From: a virus
DNA length: 58,046 nucleotides
Reading direction: 5' to 3' (one strand)
IMG/VR virus record: IMGVR_UViG_3300025652_006157
Coordinates: 1-58,046 of that record
Part shown: piece by piece, positions 11,673 through 19,898 of the stretch
Layout: every line of letters begins with the position of its first letter
Numbering within the stretch: position 1 is the stretch's first letter
Made by a program: the position numbers and the translations under genes
Notes under the pieces: model-generated
The model's input: only the letters and a program-made list of their open reading frames with translations
What the model was told of the DNA's origin: nothing
The model's database searches: none

Positions 11673-12054
11673 TATAGCAATAATCTGCCTCACCGCCGCA
11701 ATTTACCACGAAGCCAGGGGCGAGCCCCTAATAGGTCAAAGAGCGGTAGCAGAGGTAATTATTAATAGAGTAGAAAGCAAGCATTGGCCTAATACTATAT
11801 GTGAAGTAGTAAAACAAAAGAACCAGTTTTCTTTCTACGATGAGAAAAAGCCTAAAAGAATACTAAACTGGGAAGCAGAAGCTGTAGCCTTTACTATCGC
11901 TAGCAACTATATAATATATGGCTCGCAAGGGATAGTATCAGGCGCTACGTGCTACACCACCTTAGAGATAAATAACAGTTGGACTCAACATTACCAGGTC
12001 TTAAAAAAGATAGGTAGCCACAAGTTCATAGACTGTCTAAGAAAGAAAAGATAA
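11665..12054 (+). CDS. Endolysin, SleB-like cell wall hydrolase
   Basis: 129 aa, nearly the whole of it a Hydrolase_2 (SleB) domain: CLTAAIYHEARGEPLIGQRA with the catalytic Glu in YHEARGE, VAEVIINRV, WPNTICEVV and NQFSFY are the family landmarks. These enzymes cut peptidoglycan glycan strands. The first ten residues are hydrophobic (MLDIAIICLT) but too short and ordinary to call a signal peptide. No holin is recognised next to it. Coupled to two small genes upstream. Confidence 0.88.
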   Translation: MLDIAIICLTAAIYHEARGEPLIGQRAVAEVIINRVESKHWPNTICEVVKQKNQFSFYDEKKPKRILNWEAEAVAFTIASNYIIYGSQGIVSGATCYTTLEINNSWTQHYQVLKKIGSHKFIDCLRKKR

Positions 12055-12062
12055 ATATTCAC

Positions 12063-12091
12063 TTGCTTTGTTATGCTTAATTCGGTATAAT
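12063..12091 (+). promoter_or_regulatory. Sigma70-type promoter
   Basis: TTGCTT at 12063-12068, 17 bp, TATAAT at 12086-12091. Confidence 0.8.
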
Positions 12092-12121
12092 AGTTACATA
12101 ATCTGAGGGAAAGGGAAAGAA

Positions 12122-12280
12122 ATGAAATTTAGCAAAGAAGATAACAAAGCAATAAAAGCAACATACCTAGAAAATAACCAAGAGCAAACAGAAAAAACCT
12201 CTAAAGAGGCAGTATATGGGCTTGCAGAGATGTATGGTTGTGAGTACGGTGATATTGTTAAAGAGCTGCTAGTCGTATAA
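12122..12280 (+). CDS. Hypothetical 52-aa protein
   Basis: ATG at 12122 behind GAGGGAAAGGGAAAG. MKFSKEDNKAIKATYLENNQ, then SKEAVYGLAEMYGCEYGDI: the pattern suggests a small helix-turn-helix like the neighbouring 12373 protein, but this is not certain. Own promoter. Confidence 0.62.
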   Translation: MKFSKEDNKAIKATYLENNQEQTEKTSKEAVYGLAEMYGCEYGDIVKELLVV

Positions 12281-12300
12281 CCTATTAGAAATTTATTTAC

Positions 12301-12329
12301 TTGATTTACCAAGTTAAACAAAGTATAAT
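12301..12329 (+). promoter_or_regulatory. Sigma70-type promoter
   Basis: TTGATT at 12301-12306, 17 bp, TATAAT at 12324-12329; leader identical to those at 7204, 7483 and 7722. Confidence 0.87.
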
Positions 12330-12372
12330 AGTTACTTAAGATTGATAAACAAACCAACAAAGAGGAATAAAA

Positions 12373-12729
12373 ATGAGCACAGCGTGGACAGATGAATTAA
12401 AAGCAGAAGTAGTTCAAACTTACCAAGATCGTAACCCTACTCCTGAAAACTCAATGGATATCGTTAAAGAATTAGCAGAAGAATACGAAAAGACTGCAAA
12501 CGGCATCCGTATGATTTTAACATCAGCAGATGTATATGTGAAAAAAGCAGCAGCAACTCCTGCCGCTAAGAAAGAAGGTGCAGCTCCTCGTGTTAATAAA
12601 GCAGAATGTATTGCAGCATTAAGTGCCGCTATTACAGAAGCTGGTGGCGAGATTGACGATGAAATCCTGAGCAAGTTAACAGGTAAAGCGGCAGTTTACT
12701 TTACAGCGGTATTAGCTGCTTCAAAGTAA
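12373..12729 (+). CDS. Myb/SANT-like DNA-binding protein (predicted)
   Basis: 118 aa. N-terminal half has the tryptophan-led three-helix pattern of a Myb/SANT-type domain: AWTDELKAEVVQTYQ, IVKELAEEYEKT, ANGIRMILTSADVYVKK. An Ala/Lys linker (AAATPAAKKEG) leads to a second small helical domain. The 16079 protein uses the same scheme with more repeats, so they may be related regulators or abundant DNA-coating proteins. Strong promoter and AGAGG ribosome site imply high expression. Confidence 0.6.
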   Translation: MSTAWTDELKAEVVQTYQDRNPTPENSMDIVKELAEEYEKTANGIRMILTSADVYVKKAAATPAAKKEGAAPRVNKAECIAALSAAITEAGGEIDDEILSKLTGKAAVYFTAVLAASK

Positions 12730-12756
12730 TTTATTGGGTATAAGGAGTGCTAGAAG

Positions 12757-13374
12757 ATGGCTAGAGTTAAAGTTAAAGACCATGAAAATTTAACAGATGC
12801 TAACATATCTAAAGTGATTGAGCTGTTAGGCTCTAGCACTCCTATAACTAAGAAAGCGGCGTGTGAGGTACTAAACATATCTTATAATACTACTAGACTA
12901 GCTAAGATATTGGAAGATTGGCAAGACCAGAAAGTATATGCTAAAAAACGAAGGGCAGAGTTAAGGGCTAAGCCTGTAACTATAGAAGATGTTAAGTACA
13001 TTATCTCTGAGTATTTAGATGGTGTTGCAGTACAGGAAATATCTGAGCGCACTTTTAGAAGTGCTTCGGTACTAAAGAAAGTACTAGAAAAGTATAAAGT
13101 ACCTTTGCGTGAAGTAGGTAGCAGTTACTTTAATCCTGTAGTTCTACCAGATGATGGCTACTCTAAAGAGTATGCTGTTGGGGATTTAGTCTTCAGTGCT
13201 AGATATAATGTTCCAGCACGGATAGAGGCTTTTAGGTCTAAAGATAAAACGCATGGTAACGTATACCAGATATATTTACTTGGTAACGAAAAACAGAAAG
13301 CGTATCAGCCTGCGTATGAGTTGGGCGACTTAAGGTTCTTGGAAGAAGATTTAGGTATAAAACTTGCTAAATAG
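12757..13374 (+). CDS. Helix-turn-helix repeat protein (predicted regulator)
   Basis: 205 aa. Two HTH-like stretches: about 15-50 (NISKVIELL, then KKAACEVLNISYNTTRLAKI) and about 80-115 (TIEDVKYIISEYLDGVAV, QEISERTFRSASVLKKVL). The C-terminal 80 residues form a beta-rich domain (YAVGDLVFSARYNVPARI). Such a layout is typical of phage transcription factors, but the target is unknown. ATG at 12757 has TAAGGAG upstream. Confidence 0.6.
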   Translation: MARVKVKDHENLTDANISKVIELLGSSTPITKKAACEVLNISYNTTRLAKILEDWQDQKVYAKKRRAELRAKPVTIEDVKYIISEYLDGVAVQEISERTFRSASVLKKVLEKYKVPLREVGSSYFNPVVLPDDGYSKEYAVGDLVFSARYNVPARIEAFRSKDKTHGNVYQIYLLGNEKQKAYQPAYELGDLRFLEEDLGIKLAK

Positions 13375-13382
13375 GGGGAAGT

Positions 13383-13625
13383 ATGAAAGATAAAGAACTG
13401 CGACAAGCTTTGAAAGATGCTGGTATATTTTATGACTTAGAATACGGGCACGTGGCTACGCGAGAACTAGTATATACATTAGGTGCTGGGGTTGATAGTT
13501 TCGTTATTAAAAGTATGACAGATAATATTAAAAGACTACAGGAACAGGTAGAAATGCTATTAAACTACCTTAATGTTAGAGAAGTAGAAGCCCACAAATC
13601 GTTAGTAGATAAGGAAGAAGAATGA
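13383..13625 (+). CDS. Hypothetical 80-aa protein
   Basis: Starts MKDKELRQALKDAGIFYD behind AGGGGGAAG. The C-terminal half is a probable coiled coil (IKRLQEQVEMLLNYL). The stop overlaps the next ATG by 4 nt. Possible oligomerising partner of the flanking DNA-binding proteins; not recognised. Confidence 0.62.
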   Translation: MKDKELRQALKDAGIFYDLEYGHVATRELVYTLGAGVDSFVIKSMTDNIKRLQEQVEMLLNYLNVREVEAHKSLVDKEEE

Positions 13626-13984
13626 GCAAATTAAAGATCTCAGCAAATCGTAAAGCGCAGTCAAACACATACAAGCTAGAAGGGCGTTTTGACAAAAATA
13701 AGAAACGTAAGCTAGAACGGCACTTGAAGAAGTTCCCAAATGATGCACAAGCAAGTAAAGCCTTGAAAGGCGATAACTTTACCTTTCGTAAAGCTCCTCG
13801 GTCAGTAGTGCACAAGTTTATTACTATTACTAAGAAAACTGCCAAAGGTAAAACCTTCCAGGTTAAAGAAGTTGCTCGTCCACGTAAACTTAAAGCATCT
13901 GGTTATGTTAACGGAATTGCGGTTATTGTGGACAATACAGGCAAGAATGCGTTTCAGTTGGCTTTAGAATCAGCAAAAGGGTAG
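13622..13984 (+). CDS. Hypothetical basic protein
   Basis: 120 aa, Lys/Arg-rich (DKNKKRKLERHLKKFPNDA) in the first half and beta-like at the C-terminus (KASGYVNGIAVIVDN). Nucleic-acid binding is likely from charge. Coupled to the preceding gene; followed closely by the ligase gene. Confidence 0.62.
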   Translation: MSKLKISANRKAQSNTYKLEGRFDKNKKRKLERHLKKFPNDAQASKALKGDNFTFRKAPRSVVHKFITITKKTAKGKTFQVKEVARPRKLKASGYVNGIAVIVDNTGKNAFQLALESAKG

Positions 13985-13987
13985 AAA

Positions 13988-14962
13988 ATGACAACAGCAG
14001 TAGAGAGACTTTTAGATAGGGCTTGTTCCGCATACTACAAAGGAGAGCCTCTAATGACAGATGCTCAATTTGATAGCTTAGCAGATAAGTACAACTATCA
14101 GAAAATTGGGTCTACTGTGTTAGAGCCTTGGAGTCCTACAGTAACACACGTATTCAAGATGTATTCCTTAAGTAAGGTATATGATGATGAAGAATACAAT
14201 ATATATTACCCTGAAGATCATTGGGTTAAAACCCCTAAGCTGGATGGTGCGGCTGTAGAAGTAACCTATATTGATGGGCATTTAGCTGTGGCTGCTACTC
14301 GTGGCGATGGCGTAAAGGGTCAGGATATTACAGAGAAGATGTTATTGTTAGTACCTGACTTGATACCTGTAGAGGGAAATACCCAGATAGTTGGAGAAGT
14401 AGTAGTTGTAGATAAAAACATTGAGAACTCTAGAAACTATGCCTCTGGTGCTTTGAACCTTAAAGATATCGAAGAGTTCAAAACTAGAATACCAAACCTA
14501 GTATTTATTGCGTACAACTACCAAAATACAAAAGAAACAGATAGAGTCACATACATTGATAGTATGGATTGGATATTTTCATTCGGATTTAATGTAGCAA
14601 CTAAAGTGCTAAAAGGGCACACATACCCTACTGATGGAGAAGTGTTTCGCTTAGACTCTAATGAAGAGTTTTATAAACTAGGATTCACCTCTAAGTTCCC
14701 AAGAGGAGCATATGCAAGAAAGCAATCAAACGCTGTGGAGATTGAAGAAACTGAATTACTAGAGGTAATTTGGCAAGTAGGTCCAAGTGGTAAAGTTACT
14801 CCTGTTGCTATATTTGAGGAAGTAGTTATAGATGATGCTAAGATTACCCGTGCAAGCCTTCATAATCCTGGCTTTATCGAGGATATGGATTTAGATGTTG
14901 GAGATACAATATTGGTCACTAGGGCTGGTGGCGTAATACCAAGAATATTGGGGAAAGTATAG
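13988..14962 (+). CDS. ligA: NAD+-dependent DNA ligase, adenylation/OB subunit
   Basis: 324 aa corresponding to the N-terminal half of LigA. Seen: MTDAQFDSLADKY (domain Ia-like), KLDGAAVEVTY with the adenylated Lys (motif KxDG, near residue 84), TRGDGVKGQDIT, IVGEVVVV, and a C-terminal OB fold with GPSGKVTPVAIFEEV and VTRAGGVIPRI. It ends there, without zinc finger, HhH or BRCT, which are encoded at 15332. T5 has the same division into LigA and LigB. Seals nicks during phage replication. Confidence 0.93.
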   Translation: MTTAVERLLDRACSAYYKGEPLMTDAQFDSLADKYNYQKIGSTVLEPWSPTVTHVFKMYSLSKVYDDEEYNIYYPEDHWVKTPKLDGAAVEVTYIDGHLAVAATRGDGVKGQDITEKMLLLVPDLIPVEGNTQIVGEVVVVDKNIENSRNYASGALNLKDIEEFKTRIPNLVFIAYNYQNTKETDRVTYIDSMDWIFSFGFNVATKVLKGHTYPTDGEVFRLDSNEEFYKLGFTSKFPRGAYARKQSNAVEIEETELLEVIWQVGPSGKVTPVAIFEEVVIDDAKITRASLHNPGFIEDMDLDVGDTILVTRAGGVIPRILGKV

Positions 14963-15228
14963 TGACAGACGAAGAAATAAACAAACTTACTATAGCCGAG
15001 TGTATAGAAGCAATAAAAGAAGTAAAAAACAAAGAAGCAAATAGAAAGGTAAAAATAGCAAGTCTGAGGAAGGATATAGGGCTTCTAAATAATAAACTAG
15101 AGGCTCTGGAAGGGAGGGACATGTGGTGCAGTCCAGGAGATATCTTCTACCTAGAAAAAAGGCTGATAGACTTAGTACTTCAGGAGAATAATTTTACCCC
15201 CGCGCCGACTACCAAGATTTTAGACTGA
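14962..15228 (+). CDS. Hypothetical protein between the two ligase genes
   Basis: 88 aa, GTG start at 14962 overlapping the ligA stop (TAGTG), ribosome site GGGGAAAG. Predicted coiled coil (EVKNKEANRKVKIASLRKD, then NKLEALEGRD). Not homologous to any ligase part I can see, and not a homing nuclease. Its position suggests that the ligase was split by gene insertion or that it belongs to the ligase complex. Confidence 0.65.
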   Translation: MTDEEINKLTIAECIEAIKEVKNKEANRKVKIASLRKDIGLLNNKLEALEGRDMWCSPGDIFYLEKRLIDLVLQENNFTPAPTTKILD

Positions 15229-15265
15229 CTTTTTAAGTATTACTTACGGGTGTTAATAAATTCGC

Positions 15266-15294
15266 TTGATTTTATCAGCCGATCAAAGTATAAT
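15266..15294 (+). promoter_or_regulatory. Sigma70-type promoter of ligB
   Basis: TTGATT at 15266-15271, 17 bp, TATAAT at 15289-15294, 38 bp before ligB. Confidence 0.85.
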
Positions 15295-15331
15295 ATACAT
15301 AATGAAAAAATAAAATAGCGAGGGTAACAAA

Positions 15332-16075
15332 ATGTTAAGCATTCCAACTCACTGCCCTTGTTGCGAAAGTTTACTTGAAAGGGTAACAGACCAGCTATTT
15401 TGTAGAAACGCAAGCTGTGAAGCTCAGAACTCGAAGCGTGTAGCTAGCTTTACAAACAAAGCTAAAATTAAAGGCTTCGGAGATAAAACTTTAGAAAAGC
15501 TAGGAGTAACTAGCATCCCTGATTTATATGAAGTTACACTAAGTAATCTAGTAGAAGTTATGGGATTAAAAATGGGCGAAAAACTCTTTACAGAGTTGGA
15601 AACCTCTAAAACAATGACATTAGCTACTTTCTTATCTGCACTAAGTATACCGCTGATCGGGAGATCCGCATCAGATAAGTTAGTTACTGTCATTTCCTCT
15701 ATTGAGGATATTAACCAAGAATCCTGTAAAGAAGCAGGCTTGGGAGAAAAAGCAACAGCAAGTCTCGTTAATTGGATAATAAGCGAGTACCCTAACTATA
15801 GTGAGATTCCTTTTAGTTTTACGGTAGAAAAACCGAGCACTAGTATTAAACTAGATGCAAACATTACTGTTTGTTGTACTGGTAAGATAGAAGGGCACAC
15901 TCGTAACTCTTTAGCAGAGTTACTAAATAGCTTAGGCGTGAAAGTTGGAAGCTCTGTCACAGGAAGTACAGCGTACTTGATATGTGAGGAGTTAAAAGGT
16001 TCTAGTAAAGAGAAGAAAGCAGAAGCTCTTGGAATCGAAATTATATCATTAACTAATTTTTTAAATAGGAAATAA
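15332..16075 (+). CDS. ligB: NAD+-dependent DNA ligase, Zn-finger/HhH/BRCT subunit
   Basis: 247 aa forming the C-terminal half of a bacterial LigA. CPCCESLL and CRNASC form the Cys4 zinc finger (residues about 8-33); helix-hairpin-helix repeats follow (GFGDKTLEKLGV, IPLIGRSASDKL, EAGLGEKATASL); a BRCT domain fills about 165-245 (TVCCTGKIEGHTRNSLAELL, GIEIISLTNFL). It should bind DNA and dock with the 13988 product. It has its own promoter and a GAGGG ribosome site. Confidence 0.92.
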   Translation: MLSIPTHCPCCESLLERVTDQLFCRNASCEAQNSKRVASFTNKAKIKGFGDKTLEKLGVTSIPDLYEVTLSNLVEVMGLKMGEKLFTELETSKTMTLATFLSALSIPLIGRSASDKLVTVISSIEDINQESCKEAGLGEKATASLVNWIISEYPNYSEIPFSFTVEKPSTSIKLDANITVCCTGKIEGHTRNSLAELLNSLGVKVGSSVTGSTAYLICEELKGSSKEKKAEALGIEIISLTNFLNRK

Positions 16076-16078
16076 AAC

Positions 16079-16819
16079 ATGTCAACATTACCAAAATGGG
16101 ATGAAGCTCGCGAAGCAACTTTAGTAGGTCTAGTAGGCGGAGTATCTGCAACAGAGATCCTAACGTCAGCAGTAGAGTCAGCGGCAACAGTATTAGAAAC
16201 ATCAACTCGTTCAGTAGCCTCTAAGCTACGTCGTATGGGTTATACAGTAGAATCATCTGTTAAAGAGCGCGTAAAAAGCTTTACAGATGCAGAAGAAGCA
16301 GAATTAGCGGCTTTCGTTGAAGACAATAGTGGTTCATTCACATATGCAGAAATTGCAGCTTCAGCGTTGGGCGGAAGTCACACAGCTAAGTCAATTCAAG
16401 GTAAGCTTTTAAGCATGGAATTAACTTCTCATGTTAAAGCTACTCCGAAGCAAGAAATTGCTAAAAAATATTCTGAAGCAGAAGAAGCTAAGTTTATTGC
16501 TATGGCTAAAGACGGCGCTTTCATTGAAGGTATTGCAGAAGCTTTAGGTAAATCAATCCAGTCTGTTCGTGGTAAAGCTCTTAGCTTAAACCGCCAACAT
16601 GGTTTAGATATCCCTAAACAGCGTGAATCAACAGCTAAAGCTGTAGTAGATCCTTTAGCCGCTCTAACTAATATCGCTGATATGACTGTAGAAGAAATAG
16701 CAGATAGCATTGATAAATCAGAACGTGGCGTTAAAACAATGCTTACACATCGTGGTTTGACTGCTAAAAATTATGATGGTGCTAAAAAAGCAGCAAAAAT
16801 CGCAGAACGTAAAGACTAG
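16079..16819 (+). CDS. Multi-repeat Myb/SANT-like DNA-binding protein (predicted)
   Basis: 246 aa with three or four repeats of about 55-60 residues, each an acidic helix, a second helix and a recognition-like helix ending in a (K/R)xxxM or L motif: KWDEAREATLVGLV with TRSVASKLRRMGY; FTDAEEAELAAFV with AKSIQGKLLSM; YSEAEEAKFIAMA with IQSVRGKALSL; and a shorter MTVEEIADSI with ERGVKTMLTHRG. The pattern suits a DNA-coating or transcription factor; T5 makes an abundant DNA-binding protein (D5) of similar size, an analogy only. A terminator follows. Confidence 0.65.
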   Translation: MSTLPKWDEAREATLVGLVGGVSATEILTSAVESAATVLETSTRSVASKLRRMGYTVESSVKERVKSFTDAEEAELAAFVEDNSGSFTYAEIAASALGGSHTAKSIQGKLLSMELTSHVKATPKQEIAKKYSEAEEAKFIAMAKDGAFIEGIAEALGKSIQSVRGKALSLNRQHGLDIPKQRESTAKAVVDPLAALTNIADMTVEEIADSIDKSERGVKTMLTHRGLTAKNYDGAKKAAKIAERKD

Positions 16820-16863
16820 TAATAGTACTTAACCGATGCTGTTTTTTAAATAGCTAATTAACT

Positions 16864-16913
16864 AAGCGGAGGTAGGACTTAATTTATATTAAAAATCCTA
16901 CTTCCGCTTTTTT
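16864..16913 (+). terminator. Intrinsic terminator
   Basis: AAGCGGAGGTAGGA pairs with TCCTACTTCCGCTT (14 pairs, one G-U) and is followed by a T run to 16913. Confidence 0.93.
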
Positions 16914-16926
16914 GTCTGAGAAATAT

Positions 16927-17325
16927 ATGAAATTTAACCCAAACAAGCCCTTTGAGTTAAAGGGCGGATTGTTATATACAATCCACACAATGGATAACGG
17001 GAAAGACCTTGGCTATCCTATAGTAGGAGAGGTTCAGCTAACCCCAAATAACTGGGTAGTTACAAAGTGGAAAACTGATGGTACTTGTTACCTAGCAGAT
17101 AAGCAGTTAAACTTATATAATCCAAAACCTGTTGTTAAAGCCTTAGTAGCATTACTACAAGATACTAGAACTAAAGAAGTATACGCACTAGGCGCGTTTG
17201 CTAACCTAGCCGACTTAGAAGAATATATACACTTTAACCATAGAGAATCTGCTATTATAGGAACATCTATGGTTAGTTTAACAGAAGGAGAATTCATTAA
17301 CAATGCAGGTAACTCTAGTATTTGA
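16927..17325 (+). CDS. Hypothetical protein
   Basis: 132 aa, ATG at 16927 chosen over the TTG at 16912, which lies in the terminator T run. Beta-rich (FELKGGLLYTIHTMDNG, then NWVVTKWKTDGTCYLA). No domain recognised. It overlaps the next gene by 23 nt and leads the replication block. Confidence 0.65.
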   Translation: MKFNPNKPFELKGGLLYTIHTMDNGKDLGYPIVGEVQLTPNNWVVTKWKTDGTCYLADKQLNLYNPKPVVKALVALLQDTRTKEVYALGAFANLADLEEYIHFNHRESAIIGTSMVSLTEGEFINNAGNSSI

Positions 17326-17611
17326 AGATCGTGAGTCCCTTACTGCAAAAGAGATAACTCAAAACTTAAAACACCTTTACGGAAGTAATGCTGATGTTAG
17401 TGTTACTCCGTCTGGTAATAGTCCTGAAAGCCATATTTATTTCGGACTTCAGGAACTGCTTACAACAACACAGGTTCACTCCTTCTTTGAGGATGGTCCA
17501 AATCTATATCAGGAAAGATTAGCAGTAACACGTAGAGAGATTCTAAATAAAGTAGAGGGAATTTTAAACCAACTCATTGTAGATAATGAGTCTAAACTAG
17601 TAGAAGAGTAA
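17303..17611 (+). CDS. Hypothetical protein upstream of the helicase
   Basis: 102 aa, MQVTLVFEDRESLTAKEITQ, with an AGAAGGAGAA ribosome site. Helical C-terminus (ILNKVEGILNQLIV). Position right before the DnaB-like helicase suggests a loader or accessory role, but no such domain is visible. Confidence 0.65.
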   Translation: MQVTLVFEDRESLTAKEITQNLKHLYGSNADVSVTPSGNSPESHIYFGLQELLTTTQVHSFFEDGPNLYQERLAVTRREILNKVEGILNQLIVDNESKLVEE

Positions 17612-17615
17612 CTAT

Positions 17616-19031
17616 ATGGCAACAGACATTTCAGGAGTAGTGCTGCATAAGTTACTTTCTAGCCCAGAGGAAGCGCTGGAAGTATTTCCAAAGCTTAAAC
17701 CTTCTTTCTTTGGTGCTGGGTATATAAACATTTATACAGCTATAACCAAGTTTTACACAAAAAGAAATGCTCTACCCTCTTTCTACGATTTATTACTAGT
17801 TAGCAGGGACGGGCTAACAAAAAATAGTATAAATTCTTTACAGGAATTAGAAGTCCCAGAAGATATAGATTGGCTCCTTTTACTAGAGGCGTTAATCGAC
17901 CAGTACACCCAAGATGAAACACTAACAAAACTAGATACGTTTCTTGATAACATAACATCTATGGATACTCAAGAGATAAAACAAAAGCTAACTGATATTG
18001 TATTCTATCTAGAAGAGAAAACGCACGTAGCAGAAGAAGTATATACTGCGGCAGATTTAACGCTGGCAGAAGATGAAGAGTTAGGTACTAGAGTACCTTT
18101 AGGTATTAATAATACCTTCGATGCTCTAACAGGCGGCATAGCCTTATCTGAGTTAATATTTATAGGCGGGGAGCGAGGCTCTGGTAAGTCTATTGTTGCT
18201 GTAAACATAGTAAACAATCAGTATTTACAGGGTAATGTTTCTGCACTATTTAGTATAGAAATGAGAGCGCAAGAAGTTTACTGGCGCATGTTGTCTTCTA
18301 TGGCAGGGGTAAGATTCTCAGCCATTAGGAAAAATACATTAACAGATGTAGAAGTAGGAAGAGTAGCTAAAGTTGTTAGTGAAATGTATGTTGATAGTTC
18401 AGAACTGTATGAGAAATTCGTTTCTAATAGAGACTATAAGGAATTAGAGAAAGGCTTATCAACAACTAAAAGACTAAAACCAGAAAACCAGTTAGTGATT
18501 ATTGATAATCAGCAATTAACATTGGCTGATATTGATATGAACATTCAAAAGTTAAAGTCGCAAGCTGGCGATAAGCTAAAAGTAGTGGTTGTCGATTATG
18601 TTAATCAGATTGAAATTGAAGACATATATAACTGGCAGTCTCAGATTACGTTATCTAAGGGATTAAAGAACTTAGCTAGAAAGCACAATATTGTTATAGT
18701 TGCTCCATACCAGATAGATAAAACTGGTGAGGCTAGGTTCGCCAAAGGACTGCTTGACGCAGTAGATATGGCGATTACGTTAAAAGCTGGGAAGGATTAC
18801 ATTGCTTTTGAAACTACGAAAGTTCGTAACATACCTGCAACTAAGTTCGCTAGTGGGATAGATTGGGAAACCTTGAACATATCTCCACAGGATGCGGTTA
18901 TTTCTACCGATGATGCAGTTGAGCCTTCTGAAGACGAAGAGAAATCTAAGTTCAAGAAGAAACCTAAGAAAGATGCAAAAGGCTACATAGTTAAAGCTGG
19001 AGAGCAGAAACCAGACGATTTACCATTCTAA
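17616..19031 (+). CDS. DnaB-like replicative helicase
   Basis: 471 aa, SF4/RecA-type helicase that unwinds the fork. The N-terminal 120 residues resemble the DnaB primase-interacting domain. Walker A is GGERGSGKS (about 184-192); FSIEMRAQEVYWRM is the DnaB H1a/H2 region; KLKVVVVDYVNQIE is Walker B; the following IVIVAPYQIDKTGEARF is the arginine/Gln sensor region. The tail is Lys-rich and ends DDLPF. The primase gene follows 9 nt later, so helicase and primase are likely co-made. Confidence 0.92.
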   Translation: MATDISGVVLHKLLSSPEEALEVFPKLKPSFFGAGYINIYTAITKFYTKRNALPSFYDLLLVSRDGLTKNSINSLQELEVPEDIDWLLLLEALIDQYTQDETLTKLDTFLDNITSMDTQEIKQKLTDIVFYLEEKTHVAEEVYTAADLTLAEDEELGTRVPLGINNTFDALTGGIALSELIFIGGERGSGKSIVAVNIVNNQYLQGNVSALFSIEMRAQEVYWRMLSSMAGVRFSAIRKNTLTDVEVGRVAKVVSEMYVDSSELYEKFVSNRDYKELEKGLSTTKRLKPENQLVIIDNQQLTLADIDMNIQKLKSQAGDKLKVVVVDYVNQIEIEDIYNWQSQITLSKGLKNLARKHNIVIVAPYQIDKTGEARFAKGLLDAVDMAITLKAGKDYIAFETTKVRNIPATKFASGIDWETLNISPQDAVISTDDAVEPSEDEEKSKFKKKPKKDAKGYIVKAGEQKPDDLPF

Positions 19032-19040
19032 GAGGTACTA

Positions 19041-19898
19041 ATGAACGTAGAAGAGTTACTAAATAAAAAAGATTTAAAGTTTAGACCAAGTGGTAACGAC
19101 TACTTGATTGAGTGCTTGAATCCAGACCACGATGATGGTAACCCTTCTATGCGTGTTGATAAGATTACAGGAGTATTCCACTGCTTAGCGTGTAGTTTTG
19201 CTGGTAGTATATATAAACATTTCAATATCAATGTATCTATGTTGGATAATAGAGTTTTATTCCTAAAGAGTAAGATACGTGCTATGTATGTGGATAACTT
19301 TATAATGCCTAAGGGTGCTGAGCCTTTTGTAACTCCTTTCAGAGACATATCTGTAAAAACTTTGAATCACTTCCAAGCCTTTACACACTCTGACTACGAG
19401 GATAGAATAGTATTCCCCATCAGGAATGATTCTGGAAATATCGCAGGATTTAACGCAAGGCACATGTACTCAGACGTTAATCCTAAGTATATATTCGATC
19501 CACCAGGAATGTCACTGTCTCTGTATCCTTTTGACGCAAAGCCTATCATGGATTCTATAATCCTAGTTGAAGGTTTGTTTGATATGTTAAACCTTCACGA
19601 TAAGGGATTTACCAATGCGGTTTGTACTTTTGGTACTGCCTTTGGTGCTACTAAGAAGAAAGAAACTCAAAAGGCAAATATCAACAAGTTGTTAAATTTT
19701 AAGTTGCGCGGCGTGTCAAAAATCTATATAATGTATGATGGAGATTTAGCTGGAAGGAACGCAACTAAAAATTTACTTGAATATTTGAGTGATGACTTCA
19801 TCGTTGAGCCTATAGACTTAGAAGATGATGTAGACCCTGGAAATTTAACACACGAAGATGTAAAATCATTAAAGGAAATGCTATATGACAATGCCTAA
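19041..19898 (+). CDS. DnaG-like primase (zinc finger plus TOPRIM)
   Basis: 285 aa, short for DnaG. The zinc-binding module is at about residues 24-55 (CLNPDHDDGNPSMR, FHCLACSFAG; Cys-His-Cys-Cys). The TOPRIM core is IILVEGLFDMLNL (Glu near 178) and IYIMYDGDLAGRNA (DxD near 235), giving the metal-binding residues for RNA primer synthesis. It lacks a DnaB-binding C-terminal domain. Overlaps the polymerase gene by 14 nt. Confidence 0.9.
   Translation: MNVEELLNKKDLKFRPSGNDYLIECLNPDHDDGNPSMRVDKITGVFHCLACSFAGSIYKHFNINVSMLDNRVLFLKSKIRAMYVDNFIMPKGAEPFVTPFRDISVKTLNHFQAFTHSDYEDRIVFPIRNDSGNIAGFNARHMYSDVNPKYIFDPPGMSLSLYPFDAKPIMDSIILVEGLFDMLNLHDKGFTNAVCTFGTAFGATKKKETQKANINKLLNFKLRGVSKIYIMYDGDLAGRNATKNLLEYLSDDFIVEPIDLEDDVDPGNLTHEDVKSLKEMLYDNA

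Noticed and set aside
1404-12329. Dispersed conserved 30-50 bp repeats as an IS or CRISPR remnant
   Set aside because: The conserved part is a -35/-10 promoter plus leader before real genes; no transposase, spacers or terminal repeats.
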